From Paenisporosarcina sp. FSL H8-0542 (lineage in GTDB: Bacteria > Bacillota > Bacilli > Bacillales_A > Planococcaceae), in NCBI RefSeq assembly GCF_038632915.1, contig NZ_CP152050.1, forward strand, positions 299,501-363,500: a DNA stretch of 64,000 nucleotides, written 5' to 3'. The position numbers and the translations under genes were made by a program. Position 1 is the stretch's first letter, and each line of letters begins with the position of its first letter. Below the pieces are notes generated by a model. That model was not told the DNA's origin, did no database searches, and was given only the letters and a program-made list of their open reading frames with translations. This document shows positions 25,956-35,033 of this stretch, piece after piece.

Positions 25956-27015
25956 TAAGTTATCTCCAGATGAAATCAAAGGTTTACTGGGGCAAAGTGG
26001 AACGGACGATGAAACGATTTCCGAGAGTTCCCTATCGAAGCGTGAAATGGAAGCATTGACAGAGTTATTGAATGTATCACTGGGAAGTTCGTCTGCAGTG
26101 CTCACTACTCTATTTTCCCAGCAAGTAAGTTTCTCTACTCCAAAACTATCCATCAGACAAAATGATCAGTTATTAACCAATACAAAAGAGCCCTTCATCG
26201 TGGTTCTGGGAGAATATGAGGGTGGCATCAACGGCTTACAAATTCTTTCCCTACATGTAGATGATGTTCAGACCATGACAAACCTGATCTATACGGACAG
26301 CGAAGAGAACCATATCAGAAAACAATTTCAAGTGGTAGAAGAAGTGGTACAAAAAATGTTTACTTCTGTCTCACAATCAATGACTACGGTACTAGACCAA
26401 GAGGTTTCCCATTCCTTGTCATCGATGGACTTGATTGAAACACTGAAAGACTTCCCTGTTGCAAAATTTACAGATGAAAAATGGTTTGTAGAAGCAGATT
26501 TTCAACTGAAAATAGGTACTCAGGAAAATATCAGCCTTCAACTATATATTCCTGTCCGCTTGGGGAAACAAGTGGTAGAAATATTAACAGATTTATTGGA
26601 AGAAGGACGTCATCCAGAGGAGACAAAAGAAATGCAATTTCAATCCACTACTCAAACAGATGTAACTACTAAAACGGACGAATCAGGTTCATCACCTAAA
26701 ATCCAATCTGTTCAATTTTCAAATTTCGATGAATCCGGCTCCGCACATTCAGAACCGAACAATTTGGACATGTTACTCGACATTCCACTTCAAGTAACGG
26801 TTGAACTGGGAAGAACGAAACGTATGGTGAAAGAAATTTTGAGTGTTTCCCAGGGCTCGATTATTGAACTTGATAAATTGGCAGGTGAACCTGTTGATAT
26901 TTTAATCAATAACAAGTTAATCGCTGTAGGTGAAGTTGTCGTGATTGATGAAAATTTCGGCGTCCGTGTAACAGATATTTTAAGCACAGCAGAGCGTATT
27001 TCAAAACTACGATAA
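25945..27015 (+). CDS. fliY: Motor switch protein FliY with degenerate CheY-P phosphatase centre
   Basis: 356 residues: N-terminal peptide '[10 protein letters not shown]', a CheC-like middle domain (about 30-220), an acidic linker, and a FliN-like SpoA domain at the C-terminus ('[20 protein letters not shown]', '[16 protein letters not shown]', '[14 protein letters not shown]'). CheC-like centres follow (D/S)xxxExxN. Here the first reads E36-E40-N43 and the second Q129-E133-Q136, so the second has lost its Ser/Asp and Asn. The start is ATG 25945, 9 bases after AGGAG. In B. subtilis cheY follows; here fliO does. Confidence 0.92.
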   Translation: MKTDKLSPDEIKGLLGQSGTDDETISESSLSKREMEALTELLNVSLGSSSAVLTTLFSQQVSFSTPKLSIRQNDQLLTNTKEPFIVVLGEYEGGINGLQILSLHVDDVQTMTNLIYTDSEENHIRKQFQVVEEVVQKMFTSVSQSMTTVLDQEVSHSLSSMDLIETLKDFPVAKFTDEKWFVEADFQLKIGTQENISLQLYIPVRLGKQVVEILTDLLEEGRHPEETKEMQFQSTTQTDVTTKTDESGSSPKIQSVQFSNFDESGSAHSEPNNLDMLLDIPLQVTVELGRTKRMVKEILSVSQGSIIELDKLAGEPVDILINNKLIAVGEVVVIDENFGVRVTDILSTAERISKLR

Positions 27016-27041
27016 TGCCGTAAGTAAGGAGTTTGCCAGGT

Positions 27042-27722
27042 TTGATTCAAAAAAGATATGTAAAAGTACTTGCGATGATTTTGCTTTTCTCTTTATATGT
27101 GATGTTGACCCCGAATTTGGCAAATGCTGCTAAAGATCCGACCGTAAAAGAATCTTTGGCTGTAGAAAAGCAGTCCGATGAAAAGGTAGAGCCGGTTGTT
27201 GATGAGGAGTTAAAGCCTACTCAAAACACTAGTCTAGTGACCATCATTATTAAACTTATATTCTATACGTTGCTGATTCTCGTCATGATTTATGGATTGA
27301 TTAAGTTTCTGGCAGTAAGACAAAAAAAATTCCAACCAAATCAAGCAGTTAAATTAATGGGCGGAACTCCTTTAGGTAACAATAAATCACTTCAACTTGT
27401 AAAAGTAGGTGACAAGGTTTATTTACTGGGAGTGGCAGATCAAGTCACATTGATTAAGGAATTTTCAAATACGGATGAGATTAGCAGTATTGAGAATGAT
27501 TTAGAGCAGCAACCAAATATGTTATCAAACCCGATCATGAATTTATCGAACTCGATCGTCGATTTTTCGAAAGAAAAGATAAGCAAGCGGTTGGAATCTA
27601 AACCTACAAATGGTTTTGAACAATTATTCAAGCAAAGCCTGAATAAACAAAAGAGTAAACAAGACCAACTCAAGCAAGATTTGAACAAAGTAGATGATGA
27701 AAAGGAAGGTAAATCAGAATGA
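27042..27722 (+). CDS. fliO: Flagellar export gate assembly protein FliO (FliZ)
   Basis: 226 residues: a signal-like N-terminal helix ending 'NLANA', an acidic stretch, one membrane helix ('VTIIIKLIFYTLLILVMIYG', about 70-90), then the FliO cytoplasmic core ('AVKLMGGTPLGNNKSLQLVK', 'VGDKVYLLGVADQVTLI') and a charged tail. I chose TTG 27042, 10 bases after AAGGAG; TTG 27033 lies too close to it. The extra N-terminal helix is typical of Bacillales FliZ/FliO. The 3' end overlaps fliP. Confidence 0.88.
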   Translation: MIQKRYVKVLAMILLFSLYVMLTPNLANAAKDPTVKESLAVEKQSDEKVEPVVDEELKPTQNTSLVTIIIKLIFYTLLILVMIYGLIKFLAVRQKKFQPNQAVKLMGGTPLGNNKSLQLVKVGDKVYLLGVADQVTLIKEFSNTDEISSIENDLEQQPNMLSNPIMNLSNSIVDFSKEKISKRLESKPTNGFEQLFKQSLNKQKSKQDQLKQDLNKVDDEKEGKSE

Positions 27723-28411
27723 TGATGACAAACTTCCTTCTTTCACTTAGCATTCCTGGCATCAATTTTGGTACGGATGCGCCGGGAGATGTTTCCATTA
27801 CATTGCAGATTTTGTTCCTGATGACCATCCTTTCACTGGCTCCAGGAATCTTGATCATGCTCACGTGTTTTACTCGAATCATCATCGTGTTGTCATTTGT
27901 TCGTACCGGTTTAGGGACACAGTCTATGCCACCGAACCAAGTGTTAGTGGGACTAGCCCTGTTTATGACCTTTTTCATTATGACGCCAGTAATTAATGAA
28001 GTTAACGAAACGGCCTTACAGCCATATCTGGCGGGGGATCTCGCACAAGAGAAGGCGTTGAATACTGCAGTGATTCCAATTAAGGAATTTATGGCAGAAC
28101 ATACGCGACAAAAAGATCTCGCTTTGTTTTTTAAATACGCTGGTTTGGAAAAGCCAGACAGCATTGAAGATATCCCGTTAACCTCGCTTATTCCGGCGTT
28201 TGCCATCAGTGAGTTGAAGACTGCATTTCAAATTGGCTTTGTCATATTTATCCCGTTCTTGATCATCGATATGGTTGTTGCCAGTACGTTAATGGCCATG
28301 GGGATGATGATGTTGCCTCCGGTTATGATTTCGTTGCCTTTCAAGATACTGTTGTTTGTTCTGGTTGATGGCTGGTATTTAATTATAGAATCGCTGCTTG
28401 TCAGCTTTTAG
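27719..28411 (+). CDS. fliP: Flagellar export gate protein FliP
   Basis: 230 residues with a short leader and four membrane helices. 'LQILFLMTILSLAPGILIML' and 'FTRIIIVLSFVRTGLG' are the FliP family signatures; 'DMVVASTLMAMGMMMLPPVM' closes the protein. FliP forms the pentameric core of the export gate with FliQ and FliR. Three tandem ATGs occur at 27719, 27722 and 27725; the exact start is uncertain. Confidence 0.95.
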   Translation: MMMTNFLLSLSIPGINFGTDAPGDVSITLQILFLMTILSLAPGILIMLTCFTRIIIVLSFVRTGLGTQSMPPNQVLVGLALFMTFFIMTPVINEVNETALQPYLAGDLAQEKALNTAVIPIKEFMAEHTRQKDLALFFKYAGLEKPDSIEDIPLTSLIPAFAISELKTAFQIGFVIFIPFLIIDMVVASTLMAMGMMMLPPVMISLPFKILLFVLVDGWYLIIESLLVSF

Positions 28412-28426
28412 GGAAGGAAGAAAACG

Positions 28427-28696
28427 ATGACTCCAGATACGGTGATCAAATTAGCGGAACAATCGATATATATGATCATTATCATATCTGCTCCTATGCT
28501 ATTAATTGCACTTGCTGTCGGACTGATTGTCAGTGTGTTCCAAGCGATGACACAAATTCAGGAACAGACACTTGCGTTCATTCCAAAAATATTGGCAGTG
28601 TTTTTGTCCATCGTGTTGTTTGGACCATGGATGCTGACGATATTATTGGATTTTACAAGAGATTTGTTCCAACAACTTCCGCAACTAATCGGATAG
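28427..28696 (+). CDS. fliQ: Flagellar export gate protein FliQ
   Basis: 89 residues, two membrane helices: 'IIISAPMLLIALAVGLIVSV' and 'IPKILAVFLSIVLFGPWML', with the conserved 'FQAMTQIQEQTLAFIPK' loop between them. It is a gate subunit packing against FliP/FliR. Confidence 0.95.
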   Translation: MTPDTVIKLAEQSIYMIIIISAPMLLIALAVGLIVSVFQAMTQIQEQTLAFIPKILAVFLSIVLFGPWMLTILLDFTRDLFQQLPQLIG

Positions 28697-28706
28697 TGGG
28701 ATTGAT

Positions 28707-29486
28707 ATGAATACTATTTTTGAGATGTACCCATATCTACTGCTGATCTTTGTTCGATTAACTAGTTTTTTCCTCGTTGCGCCTTTATTTTCAATGAAAG
28801 GTGTTCCGAACCAATTCAAGATTGGATTGGGGTTTTTCATTTCATTAATTGCTTTATCCGGCATGGACGCTGAAGAAGCACTTCTAATGGATTCCTATTA
28901 CATCCTGCTGATCATAAAAGAACTTGCAGTAGGCATCGCACTTGGCTTTACAGCAGCATTATTGTTATACACAGTTCAAATAGCGGGGGCATTCATCGAT
29001 TTTCAGATGGGCTTTGCCATTGCCAGTGTGATGGATCCGCAAACAGGCAGTCAGGTGCCGATTATTGGTCACTTCAAATATATCTTGGCACTGCTTTTTT
29101 TATTGACCGTTAATGGACATCATTTAATGCTGGATGGAGTCATGCAAAGCTTCAAGTCATTTCCGGTTGAATCTGTTTCCTTCTCGGCTGATTTTGGTGA
29201 CATCACTCATTTTTTCACGACATTATTTGTAGAAATGTTCGTCATCGCCTTGCAGATCGCATTACCGATTGTTGGTGCACTGTTTCTGATTGATGTAGCT
29301 CTTGGCATTTTAGCCAAGACCGTCCCACAATTAAACATTTTTGCAGTCGGGTTGCCATTGAAGATTTTTGTAGGGTTTATCATGTTATTACTTTCGATGC
29401 CCATTTTCTTTTACCTATTACAAATCCTGTTCGAAAAAATAATGGTAAGCATGTCTCAGCTGATCAAGTTGATGGGAGGACCATAA
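28707..29486 (+). CDS. fliR: Flagellar export gate protein FliR
   Basis: 259 residues, about six membrane helices: 'LLLIFVRLTSFFLVAPLFS', 'KELAVGIALGFTAALLLYTV', 'DFQMGFAIASVMDPQTGSQV', 'VALGILAKTVPQLNIFAVGL' (a FliR hallmark). It completes the FliPQR core. Its stop TAA is followed immediately by the flhB GTG. Confidence 0.95.
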   Translation: MNTIFEMYPYLLLIFVRLTSFFLVAPLFSMKGVPNQFKIGLGFFISLIALSGMDAEEALLMDSYYILLIIKELAVGIALGFTAALLLYTVQIAGAFIDFQMGFAIASVMDPQTGSQVPIIGHFKYILALLFLLTVNGHHLMLDGVMQSFKSFPVESVSFSADFGDITHFFTTLFVEMFVIALQIALPIVGALFLIDVALGILAKTVPQLNIFAVGLPLKIFVGFIMLLLSMPIFFYLLQILFEKIMVSMSQLIKLMGGP

Positions 29487-30575
29487 GTGCAAAAAAGATA
29501 TCCTCTCGACTTACAGTTTTTTGCTTCGGAAAAGACGGAAAAAGCAACACCTCAAAAGAGGCAGGAGTCAAAACGAAAAGGCCAAGTGGCCAAAAGTGCT
29601 GAAGTACCTGCTGCACTAATTATGCTTGGTGGAATTATGTTGCTCAATTTTTTGGGTGGCTGGATACTGGATCGGCTTCTAGCAATCTTTCAAATCAATT
29701 TCACTCAGTATATTGGATGGGAGTGGAGCCCGGAAAATATTCGCACCTTGTTCGAACAAATGACGTTCAATGCAATAATGATCACGGCTCCAATTATGAT
29801 TATTGCGATGGTATTCGGCTTTTTGGGGAATTACATTCAAGTTGGGTCTCTATTTACGACAGAGCCTCTCAAGATGAAGCTTGAACGTTTGAATCCGATA
29901 GAAGGTGCCAAGAAAATCTTTTCCATGCGTGCATTGGTGGAACTATTAAAGTCATTACTTAAAATCGCCATTATTGGTTTTGCCGCTTTTAATGTTTTAT
30001 GGTCGGCAAAAGAAGAGTTGTTTTTACTCTCACAAAAAAGTATCGGCGATTCCTTGTCATTTATCGGTTCCCTGGTTTTCAAGATGGGGATGGTTGCATC
30101 AATTATCTTATTAGTTTTAGCCATAATGGATTACATGTATCAAAAGTATGAATTTGAAAAGGGCATTCGAATGTCTAAGCAAGACATCAAGGATGAATTC
30201 AAGAAGGCAGAGGGCGATCCTCTGATTAAATCCAAAATTAAAGAACGACAAAGACAAATGAGCATGAATCGAATGATTCAGGACTTGCCGAATGCAGATG
30301 TTCTGATTACAAACCCCACTCACTATGCAATTGCAATTAAGTATGATGCAGAAACCATGGAAGCGCCAATGGTCATTGCAATGGGGAAAGACCATCTTGC
30401 CCTGAAAATTAAAGAAAAAGCTAAAGAACTTGAAATTGTGATTATGGAAAATAAACCCCTTGCCCGTGCTCTATACAACCAAGTGGAAATAGGTGACTAT
30501 GTTCCGGAAGAATTGTTCTTGGCGGTTGCAGAGGTTTTAGCATATATCTATCGCTTAAAAGGAAAGATTAAATGA
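29487..30575 (+). CDS. flhB: Flagellar export specificity switch FlhB
   Basis: 362 residues. 'DLQFFASEKTEKATPQKRQE' then 'SKRKGQVAKSAEV' is the FlhB N-terminus; four membrane helices follow. The C-terminal cytoplasmic domain carries the autocleavage motif NPTH ('VLITNPTHYAIAIKY'). FlhB switches from rod/hook to filament export after a FliK signal. The start is GTG 29487 after GGGAGG. Confidence 0.96.
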   Translation: MQKRYPLDLQFFASEKTEKATPQKRQESKRKGQVAKSAEVPAALIMLGGIMLLNFLGGWILDRLLAIFQINFTQYIGWEWSPENIRTLFEQMTFNAIMITAPIMIIAMVFGFLGNYIQVGSLFTTEPLKMKLERLNPIEGAKKIFSMRALVELLKSLLKIAIIGFAAFNVLWSAKEELFLLSQKSIGDSLSFIGSLVFKMGMVASIILLVLAIMDYMYQKYEFEKGIRMSKQDIKDEFKKAEGDPLIKSKIKERQRQMSMNRMIQDLPNADVLITNPTHYAIAIKYDAETMEAPMVIAMGKDHLALKIKEKAKELEIVIMENKPLARALYNQVEIGDYVPEELFLAVAEVLAYIYRLKGKIK

Positions 30576-30597
30576 ATTTGTGGGAGGAGGAAACAGC

Positions 30598-32658
30598 ATG
30601 AAAATCAAAGATTATCTCGTCTTAGTTTCAGTCATTATGATTGTCGTGATGATGGTTATTCCTCTTCCGCCGATTTTACTGGATTTCTTGATTATGATAA
30701 ACATCAGTATTTCCTTGACAATTATTTTAGTAGCGATGAATACGAAAGAAGCACTACAATTTTCAATCTTTCCTACGTTACTCTTACTGACAACATTGTT
30801 CCGTCTCGGATTAAATGTTTCTACAACTCGATCTATTTTAACCAATCAAACAGGGGGAGAAGTTGTTGAAACGTTCGGTTCATTCGTAGTCGGTGGAAGT
30901 CCCGTTATTGGTATATTGGTGTTTTTAATTTTAGTTATTATTCAGTTCTTGGTCATTACTAAGGGGTCAGAACGTGTGGCGGAAGTAGCAGCTCGTTTTA
31001 CTCTTGATTCTATGCCAGGTAAACAAATGAGTATCGATGCAGACCTTGGAGCAGGAATGATTTCTGACCAGGAAGCTAAAAAACGCAGGGAAAAGGTAAG
31101 CCAGGAAGCTGATTTCTACGGTGCCATGGATGGTGCGAGTAAGTTCGTTAAAGGGGATGCGATAGCTGGTATTATTATCGTTCTCATTAATATTATCGGT
31201 GGCTTAATCATTGGAGTTGTCGTACACAAACTTCCAATCGGTGAAGCTGCTCAACTATTTACCTTATTATCCATCGGTGACGGTCTGGTAAGCCAAATTC
31301 CGGCATTGTTGATTTCTACTGCAGCCGGCATCGTCGTAACAAGAGCCGCTTCAGAAGGGAACTTAGGTTCAGATATTACGAAACAATTATTCGCTTATCC
31401 AAAGCTGCTTTATGTGGTGGCAGGAACTCTTTCTTTATTTGCTATTTTCACGCCTATCAGTCCTTTATTGGTGTTTCCAGTTGCTGGGCTTGTGGCGTTC
31501 GGAGGCTATAGAATGCAACGCACACTGAATGCCGAAGAAGAGGAAGAGAAAGAAGCTTCAAATGAAGGACAGGAGCTGGAAGGATTGAAAAGTCCTGAAA
31601 GTGTTGTTGACCTCCTCCATGTGGATGCCATCGAATTCGAGTTCGGATACGGCTTGATTCCTATTGCTGATAAGAATCAAGGTGGGGATTTATTGGACCG
31701 CGTCATTATGATTCGCAGACAATGCGCGATTGAACTTGGCATTGTGGTGCCTGTCATACGAATCCGCGACAATATTCAACTCTTTCCAAATCAATATGTC
31801 ATTAAGATAAAAGGTAACCGAGTGGCTTCAGGTGAGATTATGCTTGATCACTACTTGGCAATGAGTCCTGGAGTTGATGACGAAAGCATTGAAGGTATTG
31901 CGACGGTAGAACCGGCATTCGGGATGCCAGCATTATGGGTCAATGAAGAAATGAAAGAAGAAGCGGAGATGGCAGGATATGCAATTGTCGATCCACCTTC
32001 TGTTGTTTCGACCCATCTAACGGAAGTTATCAAGAAACATGCCCACGAACTTATTGGCAGACAGGAAGTAAAAACCTTGGTTGAGAACATAAGAGAAAAC
32101 TCTCCTGCCGTCATTGAGGAATTGATTCCAAACTTAATGGCAATAGGGGAAGTGCAAAAGGTTCTCATGAAGCTGCTGAAGGAAAAAGTGTCGATCCGAA
32201 ATTTACTCGTTATTTTGGAAACGTTGGCAGACTACTCACCTCAAACGAAAGATACAGATGTATTGACGGAGTATGTGAGACAAGCTTTATCCAGACAAAT
32301 CACTTTGCAATATACGAATCCTAATGAGGCATTACAGGTTATTACGGCAGGTGCAAGTCTCGAGAAGAAATTTGCAGAGTCTGTGCATCGTACTGAACAA
32401 GGGAGCTACTTATCGATTGACCCAGAAGCTTCACAAATCATTTTTCAAAAGATTTCGGAACAAGTCAATCAGCTTCAGCAGTCCGGTGTGCAGCCTATAT
32501 TGCTGACATCGCCTGCAACCCGCATTTATATGCGCCAATTCGTCGAACAGTTTGCACCAGATCTTCCTGTCCTTTCTTATAATGAATTGGAACCGGAAGT
32601 AGAGATCCAAAGTGTTGGAGTCGTTAATATCTCAGGAGGGGTGGGTAGTTTCTCATGA
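30598..32658 (+). CDS. flhA: Flagellar export gate protein FlhA
   Basis: 686 residues: about eight membrane helices in the first 320, the FHIPEP-type signature 'RVAEVAARFTLDSMPGKQM' and 'DADLGAGMISDQEAKKRR', and a large cytoplasmic domain binding chaperone-substrate complexes ('EFGYGLIPIAD', 'IRIRDNIQLFPNQYVIKIKG'). I chose ATG 30598 after GGGAGGAGG; the upstream in-frame codon at 30580 is less likely. The stop overlaps flhF (ATGA). Confidence 0.96.
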   Translation: MKIKDYLVLVSVIMIVVMMVIPLPPILLDFLIMINISISLTIILVAMNTKEALQFSIFPTLLLLTTLFRLGLNVSTTRSILTNQTGGEVVETFGSFVVGGSPVIGILVFLILVIIQFLVITKGSERVAEVAARFTLDSMPGKQMSIDADLGAGMISDQEAKKRREKVSQEADFYGAMDGASKFVKGDAIAGIIIVLINIIGGLIIGVVVHKLPIGEAAQLFTLLSIGDGLVSQIPALLISTAAGIVVTRAASEGNLGSDITKQLFAYPKLLYVVAGTLSLFAIFTPISPLLVFPVAGLVAFGGYRMQRTLNAEEEEEKEASNEGQELEGLKSPESVVDLLHVDAIEFEFGYGLIPIADKNQGGDLLDRVIMIRRQCAIELGIVVPVIRIRDNIQLFPNQYVIKIKGNRVASGEIMLDHYLAMSPGVDDESIEGIATVEPAFGMPALWVNEEMKEEAEMAGYAIVDPPSVVSTHLTEVIKKHAHELIGRQEVKTLVENIRENSPAVIEELIPNLMAIGEVQKVLMKLLKEKVSIRNLLVILETLADYSPQTKDTDVLTEYVRQALSRQITLQYTNPNEALQVITAGASLEKKFAESVHRTEQGSYLSIDPEASQIIFQKISEQVNQLQQSGVQPILLTSPATRIYMRQFVEQFAPDLPVLSYNELEPEVEIQSVGVVNISGGVGSFS

Positions 32659-33809
32659 GGCTGAAAACGTATGTTGTCAATAATATGACCGAGGCCATAC
32701 CCAAGATCAAAAGAGACTTGGGTCCGGACGCTCTTATTTTAAATACAAAGCAAATTAAAACAGGCGGTTACTTAGGCTTTTTCAAGAAAGCCAAACTTGA
32801 AGTAATTGCTGCAGTTGAGCCAGCACCAAGTGAATCAAAGCGAGTCGTATCAATCAAGCCTGAGATTCAAGCTTCTGAAAAGGAAATGGACGTGGATTCT
32901 GAGTTAAATAAATCAGTAAGTCCGATTGATAAGAATGAGGGAAATCTGGATGAGCTGATGAGTGAACTGAAAAGCCTGAAGCAGTTCATGTTCCAAGTGA
33001 TTGATGAAGACCGTTTGCCAGAGACGTTAAAAGCACTAAATAAAAAATTAAATGCACAAGGAATTACCGCAGAAGTTCAATCGGAGATAATGGCTAAGCT
33101 GATGCTGGTTTTAGAACAGCATCCTAATACCTCTGAAGATAAAATTAAAGCTTTGGCTAAAAGAGAAATCATCAAGTTGATCAATGCCCATAAAAAAAGA
33201 CCGAGCAGAAGAAAAGCAGATATCATTTGTTTTATTGGTCCAACCGGAGTAGGAAAGACCACAACCATTGCTAAAATAGCGGCTGATTATTTGCTGAGTG
33301 AAGATAAAAAAGTGGGACTGATTACGTCAGACACCTACCGGATTGCAGCAGTGGAGCAATTAAAAACGTATGCAGGCATTTTGAATATCCCAATCAGAGT
33401 AGTGGAATCTTCAGTCGACCTGAGTGCGGCTATAGATGATTTAAGCGGCTGCGATATCATTCTAATGGATACGGCCGGCAGAAACTATCAACAAAAACAG
33501 TATATTGATGATCTAAAGCAGATGCTTCCAGACAAGAAGGAAATACAAATTAATTTAGTGTTGAGCCTTACCGCCAAGTACGAGGATATGAAGAAAATCA
33601 TTGATAATTTCCAAACAATTGTGATGGACCAGCTGATTTTGACAAAAAAAGATGAAACCAGTTCATCTGGTGCCATCTTGAACTTGATTTATCATTACTC
33701 AATCCCAATACGATATATTGCCAATGGCCAAAATGTTCCAGACGATATTCTTACCGTAACCCCTGAATTAATAGCAAACTTCGTATTAGAGGAAGATGAA
33801 AATGATTGA
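32655..33809 (+). CDS. flhF: SRP-type GTPase FlhF
   Basis: 384 residues: N-terminal basic domain ('MRLKTYVVNNMTEAIPKIK', 'DLGPDALILNTKQIKTGGYL'), a helical N domain, and a GTPase domain with G1 'GPTGVGKTTTIAKIA', 'TSDTYRIAAVEQLKTYA', 'DTAGRN' and 'TKKDE'. FlhF sets where flagella are placed. It overlaps flhA and flhG, so the three are translationally coupled. Confidence 0.95.
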   Translation: MRLKTYVVNNMTEAIPKIKRDLGPDALILNTKQIKTGGYLGFFKKAKLEVIAAVEPAPSESKRVVSIKPEIQASEKEMDVDSELNKSVSPIDKNEGNLDELMSELKSLKQFMFQVIDEDRLPETLKALNKKLNAQGITAEVQSEIMAKLMLVLEQHPNTSEDKIKALAKREIIKLINAHKKRPSRRKADIICFIGPTGVGKTTTIAKIAADYLLSEDKKVGLITSDTYRIAAVEQLKTYAGILNIPIRVVESSVDLSAAIDDLSGCDIILMDTAGRNYQQKQYIDDLKQMLPDKKEIQINLVLSLTAKYEDMKKIIDNFQTIVMDQLILTKKDETSSSGAILNLIYHYSIPIRYIANGQNVPDDILTVTPELIANFVLEEDEND

Positions 33810-34659
33810 TCAAGCTAAAAAATTAAGGGAAAAAGTGTTGCAAAAGACACCCCGAAAAGAGCGGAGACAAACCCGGATTATTGCCGTCACCAGCGGAAAA
33901 GGTGGTGTCGGAAAATCAAACTTCGCACTGAATTTTGCTTTGAGTCTTGTTCAACAAAACAAGAAAGTCCTAATTTTTGACGTAGACCTGGGATTTGCGA
34001 ATGTCGATGTATTACTCGGCAGATCCAACAAAGAATCCATCGCTACCATGATCGAAAAGGATTTATCTATTTGGGATATTATCGAAGAAGGACCGAATGG
34101 CTTGTTATTTATCTCAGGAGGATCGGGATTTAATGAGATGTTCAGCCTGGATGAAACGAAAATGAACAAATTTTTCAGTGAGTTGAGCTCGATACAAGGA
34201 TCTGTGGATTATATTATTCTGGATACTGGTGCGGGATTATCTTATGAAAATTTACGGTTTATTTTAGCGGCTGATGACGTCATTCTAGTCACTACCCCAG
34301 AGCCCACTTCGATAACCGATGCTTATTCCATTGTGAAGATGGTTCACGCGAAGGATACAAATGTACATATTAAACTTATCATCAATCAATGTACGAGTGA
34401 TAAAGAAGGAAAACAAACAGCCGATAACTTCAAAAAAGTAACCGAGCAATTTTTAAATAAACAAATCGGTACATTGGGGTTTATCCCAAGTGACATAAAT
34501 ATTCCAAATGCCGTCAAAAAACAAATCCCGTTTTTATTGGCTTTTCCAAACTGTCATGCTTCACAGGCTATGCAAAATGTGACAAACGAATTTCTTCAAC
34601 TTCCTGTTTCTTATAAGCTTGGGATTAAAGGGTTTTTATTGAAAATGCTTTTTAAATAG
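33802..34659 (+). CDS. flhG: MinD-like ATPase FlhG (YlxH)
   Basis: 285 residues with the deviant Walker A 'TSGKGGVGKSNFALNFA', 'FDVDLGFANVDVLLG' and 'ILDTGAGLS'. FlhG stimulates FlhF GTPase and patterns flagella. ATG 33802 lies about 8 bases after GAGGA; ATG 33796 is possible. The stop codon TAG at 34657-34659 is completed by the first base of mobile element D; before insertion the same frame would have ended in TAA. In B. subtilis cheB follows; here the element and then sigD follow. Confidence 0.94.
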   Translation: MIDQAKKLREKVLQKTPRKERRQTRIIAVTSGKGGVGKSNFALNFALSLVQQNKKVLIFDVDLGFANVDVLLGRSNKESIATMIEKDLSIWDIIEEGPNGLLFISGGSGFNEMFSLDETKMNKFFSELSSIQGSVDYIILDTGAGLSYENLRFILAADDVILVTTPEPTSITDAYSIVKMVHAKDTNVHIKLIINQCTSDKEGKQTADNFKKVTEQFLNKQIGTLGFIPSDINIPNAVKKQIPFLLAFPNCHASQAMQNVTNEFLQLPVSYKLGIKGFLLKMLFK

Positions 34660-34988
34660 GCTCTGTTAAAAGATATTGTTGATTTTTGTTCCATGCGGAC
34701 GCTTTCCGCGGGCGGTCCACTAGCCTCCTCATTCGCTATGCTCACTGCGGGGTCTAGTCTGGACACGCTTATCCCGCTGGAGTCGCCGCATTCCACTACA
34801 ATCATTAAAGAGAACAGGTATATGACATAGCTTACGATTTAGTGATATGGAGTAAAACAGCGGAGACTCCAACAGGAAAAAGCGAAGTGCCGAAATCCAC
34901 TCGGAAGCTAAGTCCGAGTTAGTTCGGTGCAAGCCTGTGGAAAGCGCAGCTGTTTTGCGGAATATCAACAGCAAGATTTAAAAAAGCC
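34659..34988 (+). mobile_element. ISL3-like miniature element, copy D (330 bp)
   Basis: The termini GGCTCTGTTAAA at the left and the complement GGCTTTTTTAAA at the right are imperfect inverted repeats that extend inward through TTGTTGAT / CTGTTGAT. TTTAAATA occurs on both sides (34651-34658 and 34989-34996), an 8-bp target duplication. GGCTCT-type ends with 8-bp duplications are characteristic of the ISL3 family, so this is probably a non-autonomous derivative. No gene is visible. Internally it carries two inverted, diverged copies of the structured module also found in elements A-C (TTTCCGCGGGCGG, AGCCTCCTC, GCGGGGTCTAG, CGCTGGAGTCGCC). Confidence 0.82.
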
Positions 34989-35033
34989 TTTAAATAAAAG
35001 CTTAAAGCACTCTTATAAGTGGTGGTGAAACTC

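Noticed and set aside
27016-27041. A cheY remnant between fliY and fliO
   Set aside because: Only 26 bases lie between them and they contain just the fliO ribosome site; no receiver-domain coding trace remains.
34659-35033. Remnants of cheB, cheA, cheW, cheC or cheD between flhG and sigD
   Set aside because: The interval is filled by element D plus about 45 bases of sigD leader; no frame resembles any Che protein.
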